Assembly (NCBI GenBank): GCA_030295235.1
Contig: AP026125.1
Location: 992,001 to 1,056,000 of the forward strand
Origin: Fistulifera solaris
Lineage: Eukaryota; Bacillariophyta; Bacillariophyceae; Naviculales; Stauroneidaceae
Length of the DNA: 64,000 bases
Reading direction: 5' to 3'
Shown: piece after piece, positions 9,823 through 21,499 of the stretch
How the letters are laid out: each line of letters begins with the position of its first letter
Numbering within the stretch: position 1 is the stretch's first letter
Translations under genes and position numbers: made by a program
The notes under the pieces: model-generated
What the model was told of the DNA's origin: nothing
Databases searched by the model: none
The model's input: the letters and a program-made list of their open reading frames with translations, nothing else

Positions 9823-10449
9823 CGTTCTATCTATTTTGTTGAAAAAATAAGAAGTAGTAGACTGGATTTTTTATTAAAATCTTTCTAGTTTTGTAGTTTG
9901 CTCTATGTTTGATCCTGGTATACACAAATCGCAGCGTTGGTGACTATCGAGTCTTCCGATTGATCGAATACAATTCACGTCGAACCCGGTAATCCCTGAT
10001 TCGGGAGCACTGGCAATCGACCCTGCTCGACTTGATTTCCGCTCAATAATTATGCTCTCTTGTTTTCCGAAAAGTTAGTCACCAATAGATAATCTTCGGA
10101 GAACCATGTGAGCACTTGCGCATTGCAGGTAGCTACAGAGGTTAAATACAGTTTGCCCGTATTCAAGTTACGACCAAGCGCAATCATACTACGTCCATGA
10201 TCTCCTCCATTTCGTACTGACGCGGGTGCGTTTGTTTTTATTCTCGATTCCCTTTCATATCTCTTTCTATTCGTCTTTTGATGTTTACTACAGCTCATAT
10301 CATGGACAAGCTGTCTAGAGAAGGTGCAGTGACTAGATTTGCACGCCGCAACCCTCTTCTCGAGAACAAGTACCAAGCGCGCTATATCTTTGCATGATTA
10401 CGAAGCTGTCATGCAACCATAATGAACATGCGCACTTTCTTTTTTTTAA
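9823..10449. other. intergenic, no firm gene
   Basis: A minus-strand ORF (10050-10376, 108 aa) has a plausible C-terminal half but no domain, no good start and no splice link to the phosphatase gene upstream. It is left unannotated. Nothing else was seen. Confidence 0.35.
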
Positions 10450-11022
10450 TCACAGTCTTGATTCGAGCGCCTTTTCTTCGTCGGCTATCCTTACCAATTC
10501 CCATCCACTGGATCGATTGTACAAGTACTCCACCTTTTCTGTAGAATAACCGCAAGGAATGATACCCCCAACAGACCCTCTTCAGCCGCAAGCTCACATA
10601 CCTGCCGTTGGAAAGATAGGTTGGTCAAAATAATCCCACGTTTCGACTTGATATGCCTCACAACATCTAGTACAGGAGTCCTTTCCAACACGATCATAGC
10701 CGCTGCTACAATCAGAGCAGAACGATTATGTCCTCCGAGGCAATGAAGTAGAATTTTCTTACCACTTTCTTTGGCTTCCTGTAAGAAGCTCCTGCATTCT
10801 TCTCGATGCAAACCAAGCATATCGTAATGTTCGTCGTCGACACCCTTGAGATAGAAATGTTGAATGATTTCACTGGCCAGTAATCCTTGAATCGACTGTA
10901 GCTTTTCGTCCAGCATGTAATTTGTACTCACGACGTGTGTAATGTCGGCTGCCCAGGTCAGTTCTCGTTCACGGGCACTTTTGACTTTCAGGATTGTCAA
11001 TGCATCGGAGAGGTAAAGCCAT
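10450..11022 (-). CDS. dual-specificity protein phosphatase
   Basis: Small cysteine phosphatase of the DSP/MKP-like class, removing phosphate from Ser/Thr and Tyr residues. The P-loop HCLGGHNRS is intact, with a candidate general-acid Asp in GVDDEHYDML upstream. YLSDALT...ITHVVS matches the usual N-terminal YLGSA...GITHVLN strand. The best start is the ATG at 11022; it needs a one-base contraction of the T run seen on the plus strand as AAA at 11015-11017 to join the conserved frame (MAYLSDALT). Near the end, one more base in the C5 run at 10565-10569 gives a more protein-like tail (GGIIPCGYSTEKVEYLYN) ending at 10450. Without it the frame ends at 10491. No introns were seen. Substrate is unknown. 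Confidence 0.75.
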
Positions 11023-11765
11023 GGTCACTCTGGTAAGCCTCACGTGTTACTATGTCGTTCACCGCTCGGACCCATTTCTACAGGGTTTCATCCTCTTCCA
11101 AATTTAATCAAGTCTTTTTTGAAGGTTCCTTTGATCGTTATACCTTGTAAAATATGCAATGGAAGGGGTTTATAGTCTATTGCGTGTTGGAGTTTTTTTT
11201 TTCTTTTTTTTCTTTTTTTTCTTTTCGATCGTTCACTATTCTATGACGGATGACGGATGGGTGGACAGATTTTCCAGTCCCGGCATGTCTCATATTCACT
11301 GCAAGAGGAAATTAATGGGGTCCGCGCTTTGTCAGTCACGAGGACGGGCTACTGTCCCCGCTCGTTGATGCCATCCGTTGCTTTTCACGCACAAACAAAT
11401 ATTTCGAAAGTAAGACACTTAAGCACGTAACTTTTTTATTTATATTAATAGGAAGAGAATTATTTCTTCAAGTAGCTTACTTTCGACTTGCAATGTTATT
11501 TTATTCAATGACAAAGATCGCTCTATGCTCCGCCATGAAATGCACTGAAAATAAGAGCGGACCTCGTGGTTGGAGGCTGGCTTACACAAAAGGTGAGAGT
11601 GGCCTCCCGAGCGGCACTCATGATAGCGGGGACACTAAGCCGTCACGAGGAAAAAGCACGGGCATGAGCCAGCATTAAAAGCGATGACGATATTGTAAGA
11701 CCTTACTTTCATTCAACATCCTTGTGTTTTAAAGCTACAATTTCTAATAATAATTCATATAAGCG
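11023..11765. other. divergent intergenic region between phosphatase and SSB genes
   Basis: It contains an interrupted T-rich tract (about 11189-11224) and otherwise AT-rich sequence with short chance ORFs. It presumably houses both promoters. It is one of the two clear head-to-head gaps in the window that lack the repeat families. Confidence 0.4.
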
Positions 11766-12464
11766 ATGAAAAGAGCTGTTTCTTTCCTTCTGCTGTGGCA
11801 GAGCTCTTTGCTTACCGCGCATGCATTTTATGTCGCGAAACACAGCAGCCATTCTCGAAAAGAGTGCTCGCATCCAGTATTACGGCTGCACATGTCGGAG
11901 GAACCGGATATCTTTGGACCGCAAAGCACGGACGCACCGCTTTTATCTGATGAAGAGCTCTTGGCACAGAATCCTGACTGGGACGATACAGTAGCTCGAT
12001 TCAATACGGTACATTTGTCGGGCCGCATCGGCGGAGAGCCGAAAACGCGCTATTTTGACGATGGCAAAGTCGTCGTCAATTTAAATTTGGCGGTTCAACG
12101 GAAATATCATCCACTCGAACGCAAGCATTTAAATATTGCTTACGGACAAGAAGAGACGGACTGGTTTGGTCTTGAAATCTGGGGGAAAACGGCAGAATTT
12201 GCATCCAAGTATGTAGATAAAGGCATGCGTGTCAGTGTCATCGGATCTCTGCAAATCGATCAGTGGACAGACAAAGAAAGTGGTGAACCGCGCAGTCGAA
12301 CGAAAGTGGTTGTACGGGAACTGGATATTATGGAAACACGGGCCGAAGGTGATCTGAGGCGGTCAAAGCGATCAGGTGGCGGTAGCGGAGGATCCTCCAA
12401 CTTCTTCTCAGAAGATGACTTTGGAGCGTCCTCTGCTGGATCGGGCGGATTTTTCGACGATTGA
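11766..12464 (+). CDS. SSB: organellar single-stranded DNA-binding protein, probably plastid
   Basis: 232 aa, intronless. OB-fold SSB that coats single-stranded DNA in replication and repair. The fold spans about residues 78-195: FNTVHLSGRIGGEPK, then VVVNLNLAVQRK, TDWFGLEIWGKTAEF and GMRVSVIGSLQIDQW. A Gly/Ser-rich linker leads to an acidic tip (SSAGSGGFFDD), like the DDIPF-type tail of bacterial SSB that recruits partner proteins. The N-terminus has a signal peptide (SFLLLWQSSLLTAHAF) with a Phe just after the predicted cleavage site and a basic transit region, which points to the plastid. The start is the only good ATG before the signal peptide. Confidence 0.9.
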   Translation: MKRAVSFLLLWQSSLLTAHAFYVAKHSSHSRKECSHPVLRLHMSEEPDIFGPQSTDAPLLSDEELLAQNPDWDDTVARFNTVHLSGRIGGEPKTRYFDDGKVVVNLNLAVQRKYHPLERKHLNIAYGQEETDWFGLEIWGKTAEFASKYVDKGMRVSVIGSLQIDQWTDKESGEPRSRTKVVVRELDIMETRAEGDLRRSKRSGGGSGGSSNFFSEDDFGASSAGSGGFFDD

Positions 12465-13703
12465 GGCGCATTCGTCCAGCAAAGACGCACGTCAACGAAT
12501 CATATTATTCCTCTGCTAAAACATTGAACCGAACTGTCTGCGACGCTTTCACGGATGCTGTGTTTCTATCGCAATCTCGTGGCAAGTTCCTGCAGGGAGG
12601 TGGGACTTTTTAACAGGCTAGATAATTTTCGACATTCTGTTGAAGGGCATTTCTTTTGTCTTTTGTAATCGCGTGAGTAGATACCTAGTAATCGTGACCA
12701 ACAAGAAGCGCCACATACTGATATCAATTATCCCCTCATTGTACCGAAAGAACAAGAAGGACAACCAAACGGTGATTATCTGCCGCATCAAATTTAGCGA
12801 CGCTGTGAAACTTGCCCAAAAAGTCGGTGTACATCCTTTCGACCTAGAAGATTGATATTTTAGTTTAAGGACTTTACTTGAACAGTCTACTTGTGAAAGA
12901 ACATGACCGTAGAAACCAATCAAAAGGGGAAGCATGATAAACATAGTTTCAGTCCTGCCTGGACGGAATATCCATAAAGATTAGTACCTGTAAGACATTT
13001 TACACTAGAATAGATTGTGACGCGTAATCCTGCAGACGTGTTTTCCAGTGTAGCTCTGTGAGTAGGAAACGCAACTTTTGGTTGAGTCACAAGAAACGAT
13101 GTCGTCACACCATAATGTACACTCAAGAGTGCATGACCCGCAATGGCCACGTTGAACATCCAATAGAAATCCAGGACCACTATGGTAAATGACGTCGCTG
13201 TTGCCGAATAACCGTTAAGCTACAGTTAATTGTTCTGTGTGACGCGCACTTTGAACGAGCGAGTGTCGCTTCTTCTTCATTCGGATTCGTTCTGCTCCGA
13301 CTGCACCACGATTTCCTCCAGCAATACCATTTGGCCGTTTTGATATCGTTTAGAAAGTAGAAGCATTGAGCTGGACATTTTCTTTCCGCACTTCGGAGCG
13401 TGCTGGTTATATGAAAGCATTGCATCCCTTCGACTTCGATCTCTTCGTTCGTCTCGTTTTTGTTATTTGAGCTGACAAGATCGATAGCTTTTGGTTAATA
13501 AGGAGCCGGAACGCTGAACTCGAATGCTACGGTCACTGCGAAGTTTTTTCTGTCGTTCCATTCTTGATTCACAAAAGATTCTTCTGTAAAGATTGACTCT
13601 AAAGCCCGAAGGGAATAAACACACTCAGAATACTGCGATAGAAAAAACCAAGCAACAATTTTCGGTAGCGAAGGAGTTGATTGTGTGCATCGTATCGCCA
13701 GAA
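12465..13703. other. intergenic, no supported gene
   Basis: It contains only short ORFs on both strands (for example 12640-12855 plus) with no domain or splice support. The right part is the 5' region of the CCCH gene. No repeat or RNA gene was recognised. Confidence 0.35.
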
Positions 13704-15171
13704 ATGTCGATGTCGCCGCTCTACGCAACTCCGACTGCACGAGGTGGGTCTGAACAACCAGAAGATTGCAGAGATTTTCTTCGAACTGGTCGCTGCAAAT
13801 ATGGAGCATCATGCAAGTACAATCATCCTGCGAACGTGCAGAACGGAGGAGGAATGAAGTCTCCGCTCGATCCATCGGAACCGTTGTTTCCATTGAGACC
13901 GAATGAGCCTCTTTGCCAGTATTACCTCAAGCACGGAACATGCAAGTTCGGGCAAGCCTGCAAATTCAATCATCCTCCGCATACGTCGCAACGTGCAATT
14001 TTGAGCGGTAATAGCATTGTTTTGATGAACATTGGACGTCAGAATGGCGAAACTCCGCAGTATGTTTTGAATCCGGATTCATCAGTCCTTTTACAGGTTC
14101 TTCCGCAACGCCCGGATGAGCCAGACTGCATTTACTTTTTGAAGAACGGAAGATGCAAATACGGAGCGACTTGCCGATACCATCATCCTTTAAACTATCA
14201 CCAACAAAGAGCCGAGGAGCAAAGAAGGCATCGAAATCAAATGTCACAGCAAGGAGTGCATTACGTCACCCAGCATGTGAGCGGTATGCCTCATCAGGGT
14301 CCCATTTATCTGGACAATTCAATAGCGGTTGTTCCTGTTGACAGGGAAGGACATCAATTGTATCAATATTCGTACATGAACAACTCCGATGGGTATTCGG
14401 CCCCGCTGGGATCGACTGTGCGAACGGAACTTGCCTCATCAGCGTCTTCTCTCGCGTCCTCTTACGATGCAGCTCTCGAGCAGATAGGGCATTCAGACAG
14501 GGGAGCATCCAACTGGAATAGGACCCTTAGTGTAAACAGCTTAGGGGAGAGTAGGGGGCCGCCAAGGGGTGTCATGACTCATTCGGCAAGTGAAGGACAC
14601 ATGGATAGGAGGCCGCGCGCAGCCTCTCATGGAAATACAACTGACTACATCTTCGAATCGAATAGTGGCCAGCTTCGCAGGATAAGTTCTGAAACTCCCA
14701 TGAATGTTAACCCGTCACCTGTTGCAGGAAGCTTGAACGGGGAGAGTTGGCAAGGTCAGCGTGGGCGATTCATTCCGAAGAATCGCCGAGGAAGACACCG
14801 TGACGACGTCGAAGGTGGCTTCACTATGATGACATCTGCCTTACTGAACATGCTTGATACCACGGAAGAAGCGTCAGGCGAAAATTTCAGTGACGAGGAC
14901 AATTACCATGCTCATCATCAGTACTTAGCAGCCGACGAAGTCGACCACTCTCTTTTCGAGCGCCTGTCCTTGAACTCGGGGGGCGCAAGGGGGAGGCTAC
15001 GTCCCCAGCCCAGTTCCGAATGCTACCGGTGGCAATCCAAACTGGCCCACCACTTGGGAAGGGCTATCTTATGACGATCATGACCGACATTTAAGCATGT
15101 TGTCAAGTCGTGAGAGTGACAAGCGCCAGGGAAGTCCGAGTGAGAACAACGTGGGACTCTACCTCCCTTAG
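13704..15171 (+). CDS. CCCH-type zinc-finger protein with three fingers
   Basis: RNA-binding type protein with three C-x8-C-x5-C-x3-H fingers: CRDFLRTGRCKYGASCKYNH, CQYYLKHGTCKFGQACKFNH and CIYFLKNGRCKYGATCRYHH. All ligands are present, as in plant and stramenopile mRNA-regulating proteins. The open frame begins at 13593; the ATG at 13704 (MSMSPLYATPTARGG) is the likelier start. The rest is Ser/Gln/Gly-rich and looks disordered. A homopolymer error in the G6 run at 14978-14983 (one G too many) shifts the frame. Reading one base less replaces an odd tail with GGGYVPSPVPNATGGNPNWP and continues to a stop at 15169-15171; unshifted, the frame stops at 15074. A nuclear or cytoplasmic mRNA-binding role is inferred. 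Confidence 0.85.
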
Positions 15172-15420
15172 ATTTTCTTTCATATAGATCTTGTGATTGG
15201 CGAATGCTATCAGCTGATTTCACGCGAAAGCCAATCGAGCTATCAATCTCTGTGCTATGCTTTGTTGAAAGCTATCCTCGAGACGGAGATATCTGAACTG
15301 AAGACGTTTAGAATGTACCAACTACAGCCACTGTTTAGATAATTCAACCTCAGTCCTTTGAATGTATTTTTCCAATAAGTGAATTGTGTTTTTCATTAAG
15401 ATGCCACGCAACACTAGATT

Positions 15421-17368
15421 TTACTTCACAACCGTCCCACCGGATGCGGTTGCAATGGCCGCTGTAGAGTAGATTATCGTCGCGCCATCAGCCCACTCAA
15501 CGCGAAATCCGTATCGCCCTTGCTTCAACACTCTTTTGGGCTGATCGCTAGGAGAAACCTTTGCGTTTGACTTATAAATTTTGACATCGGTATTTATCGG
15601 CTCCGATGAGATGGTTCGGAGAACCTTGCCGTTCTTGGGATCACGAGCTCGGAGATCGGAAGGACTGATTTGTTTTTGGGTTGCCCCAGACTCTGAATAG
15701 AAGCGGACCACGAACCGTTCATCGCGTCCCAATTCCATTGTCGCTGTTGATAAATCAAAGGATTCGTTTGTAGATCCGAAATGCACTTTCCCCACAATTT
15801 CATCGCGCTGCCCATATTGAAACTTTAAGAGAAATTCTGTTACTGTGTCGGCAAGTTGACCAAACGCTTCAAGCTCCAAGTTCGACTCTTGCTCTCTCGA
15901 CAGGCAGAGGGGGACGCTATTATCGATAGAAGAGTTCGCGGTTTGTGATATGGGCAAGCGGATCGTGTGATGGCCATCGAGCGCACACGTCTCACTAATA
16001 TTTCCAAAGGGATAGTATCGCTTTCCGTCTCCCTTGATAAGTAATGTTACGCTAGGTGAGACACTACTTACGGGCTCAGCGACGATAGACAAAAGTATCA
16101 CTCACCTCGAAAAAGGACATGTTCTCAACGACTGCAATTGTCGGCACGCCTAGGGACGTAAACATTTCAATACCTTTTCGTGTATCACTAATCGCTAGTT
16201 TCGAAGGCGTTGTGACAGCGACCGCTCCACTGATTTGTAACTCTTGCAGCACAGCTAGCTGCACATCTCCCGTACCAGGCGGAAGGTCTAACAGCAAAAC
16301 ATCTAGATCTCCCCAATCTGTGCTCTTTAATCTTTCATGTAAAGTCAGCCGTGATATGTCAACTCAAGATATGCAATTAGAGCATGACTTATCACTTACA
16401 GTTGGGTGACAACTTTCCCTACTAATGGACCTCGCATGACAGCAGCCCCGCTTTCTTTTCCCGATCCAGGCACGCCGCTCTAAGAGCACATGTCAGGTGC
16501 AATTAAAATGGTGTAATTTTGTAATCCACGTTGTCTTACCTGAGAAGAGACATACCCAAGAGACAGTAGTTTGACCCCTTCATGATTGATAGGGTACACC
16601 ATTCCTGGGCCACTGGGAGAGGGACGAACAGCGGGGTCTTTTGGGTCGACCAGAAGCGGTAAGGATGGCCCGTAAATATCCAGATCCAACAGTCCGACTC
16701 GGCCCCCTCGTGAGGCGAGCTCGTAAGCCAGGTTGACAGCGATGGTTGACTTTCCAACACCACCTTTGCAAGAATAGACAGTAACAACATGAGCAACGGA
16801 CTGCAAACCAGGTCCAAGCATTTCGAAAAGCTCTTCTTTCCCTTCTGTCAAGTGCAGCATTGCCGAAGTAGGCTTTGTAGCGATCGCTTCTACGTTGACA
16901 TTAGCCTTCATTGTAGAGTTCATGGACGCTTCTTTCTCCAGCCAAACCGTAATCTCTGCTTCGGACTCCTCTTTGACTTTTGATTTGAGGTCACTGATGT
17001 GAGGATGAAGCATGGAAGGTAGTTTGAGCAGTATTTGAAAGGTACCGTCATCGGATATCGCAATACTCCGACTCAACCACCCAAGTTTGTCCAAGGTATG
17101 CTTCGTTACAGGATCTAAAACTGAATAGGCCACTTTTTTATATAAATGCTCTTCCAAGTCGGCAATTTTTCGATTTGAAAGGTTCCACCGGCTTTCTGCA
17201 TTTCGTTGTTTATCTTCATTCGAATAGGCTCGAGACCACGGCTTTTGGCCGCAGAGAGAAAAAAGTCGGGATGGGGCGAAGGCGGAATGAAGGCTTACAA
17301 CAACTATGTAGCACTTTTTGAGCGTGAGCGTATGGCACCTTTAAGGAATGAGAAAAGAGATTGAGCAT
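15421..17368 (-). CDS. HCF101: HCF101-type P-loop ATPase, plastid Fe-S cluster carrier, four exons
   Basis: Mrp/NBP35-family scaffold that passes 4Fe-4S clusters to targets such as photosystem I. Domain order matches HCF101: DUF59/MIP18 (VAYSVLDPVTKHTLDKLGWL), ParA-type ATPase with deviant Walker A CKGGVGKST and LLLDLPPGTGD, then a C-terminal DUF971 (LRARDPKNGK...GRYGFRVEWADG). Exons on the minus strand: about 17368-16540, 16479-16400, 16331-16106 and 16032-15421. The junctions restore SLGYVSSQ/SGVPGSGK, VTQLLKSTDWGDLDV and ENMSFFE/GDGKRYYPFG. The first exon's frame extends upstream of 17157 to HSAFAPS (17272-17289), a diatom plastid motif, but lacks an ATG in frame. Removing one A from the run at 17315-17319 links it to the ATG at 17368. 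The start is therefore tentative; the core is certain. Confidence 0.88.
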
Positions 17369-17779
17369 GGTTTGCAGTTTGTTTCTTCATTCGAAGTTTT
17401 GTTGACATTCTTGGTGATTTTTTGGTTGATGTTGATGCTGAAGTCGTTCTGTGATCGCATGGTTCGTGAGGGTCAATTTTTATGTGACAACCGGATGTTA
17501 AATATAAAACGAATGTATTATTCTGTGCTTAACCTTTTGAATACCGTACGGGAAGAGACTGTGAAAACTGCCTTCTTAGCGGTTATCAATGTTTCAAACG
17601 CACAGACGTCAGTGTTCTTTTAGATGTCTCACTACTATTCGTCCATACAGTCCGAGTTCCGCACGATAATGAAGCGTGAAACCAAAACGCCAACACAATA
17701 ACATCCACCGATCAATTTTCATTTCCCTCACGAGCTTGTTGTCAATATATCTTGGAAACTAGAGTTGTGAAAATCAGAA
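17369..17779. other. divergent intergenic region between HCF101 and RRF genes
   Basis: Two plastid-protein genes diverge from here and may share regulation; this is inference from position only. A 91-codon plus-strand ORF (17348-17623) overlaps the HCF101 5' end and has no support. No repeat was seen. Confidence 0.35.
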
Positions 17780-18463
17780 ATGAAATCTGTTTATATCTTC
17801 AGTTTGTTCACACTTCTTTGGCCGACAGCTCTGACCTTTTCAGTTGCACCAATTTCGGTGCGAAATCACCGGGCTTTCGTGTCGGATACTTGCCTTTGGG
17901 CCGAAACGGTCAAAGAAGTGACCGATGACGCCGACACGCGCATGTCGAAATCGGTCGAATCCGTCAAAACGAATTTGGCCACAATCCGCACAGGACGTGC
18001 GTCCGCTAGCATCCTCGATCGCATCAAGGTGGACTATTATGGCGTCGCCACTCCTCTCAATCAGATGGCCACCATTTCCGTCCCATCCGCACAACAACTT
18101 GCCGTCGATCCTTACGACAAGTCGACTTTGAATGATATTCAGAAAGCCATTGCCGAGTCTGATTTGGGTGTCTCTCCCAATAACGATGGTACTATCATTC
18201 GTATCAATATTCCTGAATTGACGGAAGAGCGACGTAAAGACATGATGAAGCAATGTAAATCAATTGGCGAAGAAGGAAAAGTCGCTGTTCGCAACATTCG
18301 TAGAGATGGTGTGGACCTGATTAAGAAGTTAGAAAAGGCGGCAACCATCGGAAAAGATGAGATGCAGGACGGTCTCGATCTGATGCAGAAAATGACGGAC
18401 AAGCGAGTCAAGGAAATTGATGACATTGTTGCGAAAAAGGAAAAGGAACTTTCCAAGGTGTAA
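17780..18463 (+). CDS. RRF: plastid ribosome recycling factor
   Basis: 227 aa, intronless. It splits post-termination ribosomes together with EF-G. The three-helix-bundle/beta-alpha-beta protein is complete: MSKSVESVKTNLATIRTGRA, ILDRIKVDYYGVATPLNQMA, IQKAIAESDLGVSPNNDG, RINIPELTEERRKDM and RNIRRD through to EKELSKV. The N-terminal 40 residues form a signal peptide (VYIFSLFTLLWPTALTFSVAP) with a Phe at the predicted cleavage point and a basic stretch, so plastid import is expected. The gene is divergent from HCF101. Confidence 0.93.
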   Translation: MKSVYIFSLFTLLWPTALTFSVAPISVRNHRAFVSDTCLWAETVKEVTDDADTRMSKSVESVKTNLATIRTGRASASILDRIKVDYYGVATPLNQMATISVPSAQQLAVDPYDKSTLNDIQKAIAESDLGVSPNNDGTIIRINIPELTEERRKDMMKQCKSIGEEGKVAVRNIRRDGVDLIKKLEKAATIGKDEMQDGLDLMQKMTDKRVKEIDDIVAKKEKELSKV

Positions 18464-19022
18464 CACAAAAGCTTTATAGCGCTCTATCCTTTATCATTTT
18501 CACGACTGACTTTTTGACGTAGAATGTTCATTGGGACGGAGGTAAGGGAATGGACACAATGCATCAATAAGACGTCAGTTTACGAAAGCTTCGTGCACTA
18601 TGCTTTACATAAATTAGAAGGTTTGAAGCCAGAGAGTTACGCCGGTATGGTCACAGCAAACGGAGACCATGAACTACAAAGGTTATCGCTCGAAGCCCTT
18701 AGCTTTAAAACGACGATGAGTACCGCTCTGAAGGGTCCGGTACTCGTAACTACTTCACATAAGACAGTGAATGCGGAAGTTCTCGTTTTGTGTTTTGTCG
18801 TCCTTTTTCGCAACCTTTTTCTCCACCCTCTCTGCGCTGCGACCTGCGACGACTGCGATGCTGTGATGCCCTCTTCAGCAAGAATTAAAGCTTAGTGAAT
18901 GAATGCAAAAGTCCATTGACACTGCTTTAACTTGTTTATCATCAGTCGCTCACAGTCGAAAGTTAGATACAAAAGCAAAGGGGACGCTGAGCTGAGAGAT
19001 GATTTGGGTTCGACATTCCGCC
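18464..19022. other. intergenic, no supported gene
   Basis: A 123-codon plus-strand ORF (18524-18895) starts close to the RRF stop and ends in a hydrophobic, Cys-rich stretch, but resembles no family. It may be UTR. The right end is the 5' flank of the surface-protein gene. Confidence 0.3.
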
Positions 19023-21499
19023 ATGATTTCTGCAGCCCTCTTGGCCCTCTCTACGAATTTTTTCGTCGTTACAGCAAATCAACTTGGCCGTCTCGAGTCT
19101 TTGGCATTAAAACAGTACGTGAGAAAGTCGCACTTAAAAGTTTTTAGCTGATTTATGCATTCTTAACGCCTTTTTTTCTTTCTGCAGCCTCGTTGCGAGC
19201 AACCAAGAGTCATTCGACGAGAGACGCCGCTTGGATGATGGATCTATTCAAATGAATTGCGACGGCGCGTTTCTCGGATGCATGGGAAACGCACAATGCG
19301 CCGCTTGTTTCTCGCAAATTGACGAATACGACATTGATTGGGCGTCTGTCGCCAGTGAGACGCCGTGTGCCGAAGTCATTGCGTTTTTGAAAGACGAAAA
19401 CATTTGTACCACTCTGGGAGGCGATAAAATTGCCACTACAGCATTCTGTCAAACATTTCACTCGTGTGCGTTCTGGACGAGAGATAAAGGCGAAGATAAT
19501 TCGGGATCCGATGATGATGGTGTTTGGATGGATTGTGGGAATTTGAAAGAATGCAACTGGGAGGGCATGCATGCGAGTTTCATCGGAGATGGAATCTGCC
19601 ACGAAAATCTTTTTGGAGAGTGTTACAATTCTGCAGTTTGCAACTGGGATGGCGGAGACTGCTGCAAAGACACCTGTGAAACAAGAGAGGACGCCTATGT
19701 GGAATGTGGACACGACGGTTACGCTTGTCGTGATCCTAGCAGCGATTTCTGCGACAGTGATTATACACGAGATTGCAAACAGGATAACAATGACAACGGC
19801 CAACCTCTCCCTACCTGTCCCGAAGGCCAGGGCATTTACCGCCTGGTAATGTACGATTCCTTTGGTGACGGATGGGGCGGAACTCGTATCAAAATTACTC
19901 CCAAGGACAAGACCTCCACTGTCGTGTTCGAAGGAGAACTACAAGACGGGTCACAGGGCACTGCGTACATTTGTCTTCAAAAAAAGCAGCGCGTGTTATC
20001 ATGTCGATTTAACGGGAGGGACTTGGGGAAAGGAAGTTTCATGGGACATCCGTGGGTTCTCGGATGGAGCGCAAGCTATCGCCATGGGAGGAGCACCATT
20101 AAGCTGTGACTTTAGTACAGGAAACGGTGAAGCGTGTGCTTCGACTTGCTTTGGGAGAGCAAACGTGGACCCGGCCGATGATCCAGATTACAAGGAATTC
20201 AAGGATATATACACATGTATCGAGAAGGCATGCGTTATCCAAGTTGGGGTCTGTGAGAAGGACATCAATTGCATTGACTGCCTTGCAGAGGAGGTGGATG
20301 ATCATTGTTATTCGATACCATCTTTTAATGCAGTGCTTGATTGTACGATGTGTCAATGCACCGATAAGAAGGGCAGTGATTTCTGCATGAATAAAGCTAG
20401 CCCAGGCATAGTGATTCCGGATAAAGGAAAGGAACAAAAGTCTCAAGATTGTACACCGGGGGAAATTCTCAAGGGCGGAGCTGCAGTAATGGAGTTTACA
20501 AAGTGCACAGATTTCGACAGTATCGGAATTATGGTGACGGATTTCGATCAGAACAACTTTGGTGATCTTGACAAGTTCGAAGCATGCGCTCATGGATTTG
20601 CAGACAAAGGCGATCATGGTGGAAAGTCGGCGCTGGAATGTCTGCAAATACTCGTCGATGCGAAAAACGGCATCATGGAAGACGAGACTGCAGGAAAGGT
20701 CAATACAGATACCGTTTCGGCTTTAGCGAAATTCATTTACGATGACGGTGAGACGTTTTGCGACTGCAGCAAGAGAGCTTCCGAAGACTGCCCGCTGTGC
20801 CCATCATTTAAACACTTCAAGACGCTTTTATACGAAAGTCTGGATGCCTGTATGGCGCTTGATGAAATCGATTGCCCTGCGTGGTCGGAGTTTTACGAGG
20901 GATGCAAAACGAAGATCGAAGACGCTTTTGGAGTCATCGACTTTCAAGGAAAAATTGAGCAGTGCAACTATGTCACACGTGGGTGTGATGGAGTTGGGCC
21001 TTTTCCCGCTTTTCGAAGATTAGATTGTTACAAGGAAATCAAGAGTTCCGCTTGGGACTTTCACAACAACTACATGAGTGCTTGTTCGGGAGGTCCGACC
21101 TCTCCTGTGCCTGCTCCAATTGCTCCTGCACCCGTTGCTCCTTACTCCCCACCTTATGCTGCTCCTGCACCTAGCGGCTCAAAACCTTACGTTCCTGCGG
21201 ACGATTCACAAGACTCCCCGGGAAAGAAGAAATACGTTCCGGATGATGATAAAAGGACGAAGAAGCATCACTTCCGGAATTTGGCGCTTTTGTGTTTAGT
21301 AGGATGTGGAGCATACTATTACTACAAGCGTCGTCAAGAGGGCTTCAGATTCAACTCGTATGGTATGATGCATCGTAACTTTGGGGGCGATGATGGGATC
21401 TACCATGGATTGGCAATGGACGCATCGACGTCGTTCGAACCTGCTCATCTTCCTCCCCCTCCATCAGCAATGGGAGGAAGCTACTACAACGAATACTGA
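19023..21499 (+). CDS. secreted or surface Cys-rich protein with Notch-type (LNR) repeat and C-terminal membrane anchor
   Basis: Exon 1 (19023-19114) encodes a signal peptide, MISAALLALSTNFFVVTANQ. A 73-bp intron (GTACGT...CTGCAG) leads to exon 2 (19188-21499), joining as LKHLVASNQESF. The ectodomain is Cys-rich and carries CYNSAVCNWDGGDCC, the Lin-12/Notch repeat pattern with its Ca-binding Asp residues. A YDSFGDGWGG domain follows, then several Cys-rich blocks. A Pro-rich stretch (SPVPAPIAPAPVAP) precedes one transmembrane helix (NLALLCLVGCGAYYYY) and a short cytoplasmic tail. An extra A in the A7 run at 19979-19985 shifts the frame; one A less gives ICLQKSSACYHVDLTGGTWG. A cell-wall or cell-surface role is inferred from the architecture only. 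Confidence 0.75.

Noticed and set aside
10050-10376. 108-aa ORF on the minus strand
   Set aside because: No domain, poor start and no consistent splice link to the phosphatase gene.
17348-17623. 91-aa plus-strand ORF
   Set aside because: Overlaps the 5' end of HCF101 on the other strand and has no support.
18524-18895. 123-aa ORF after the RRF gene
   Set aside because: Hydrophobic Cys-rich end and no family or splice evidence; may be UTR.
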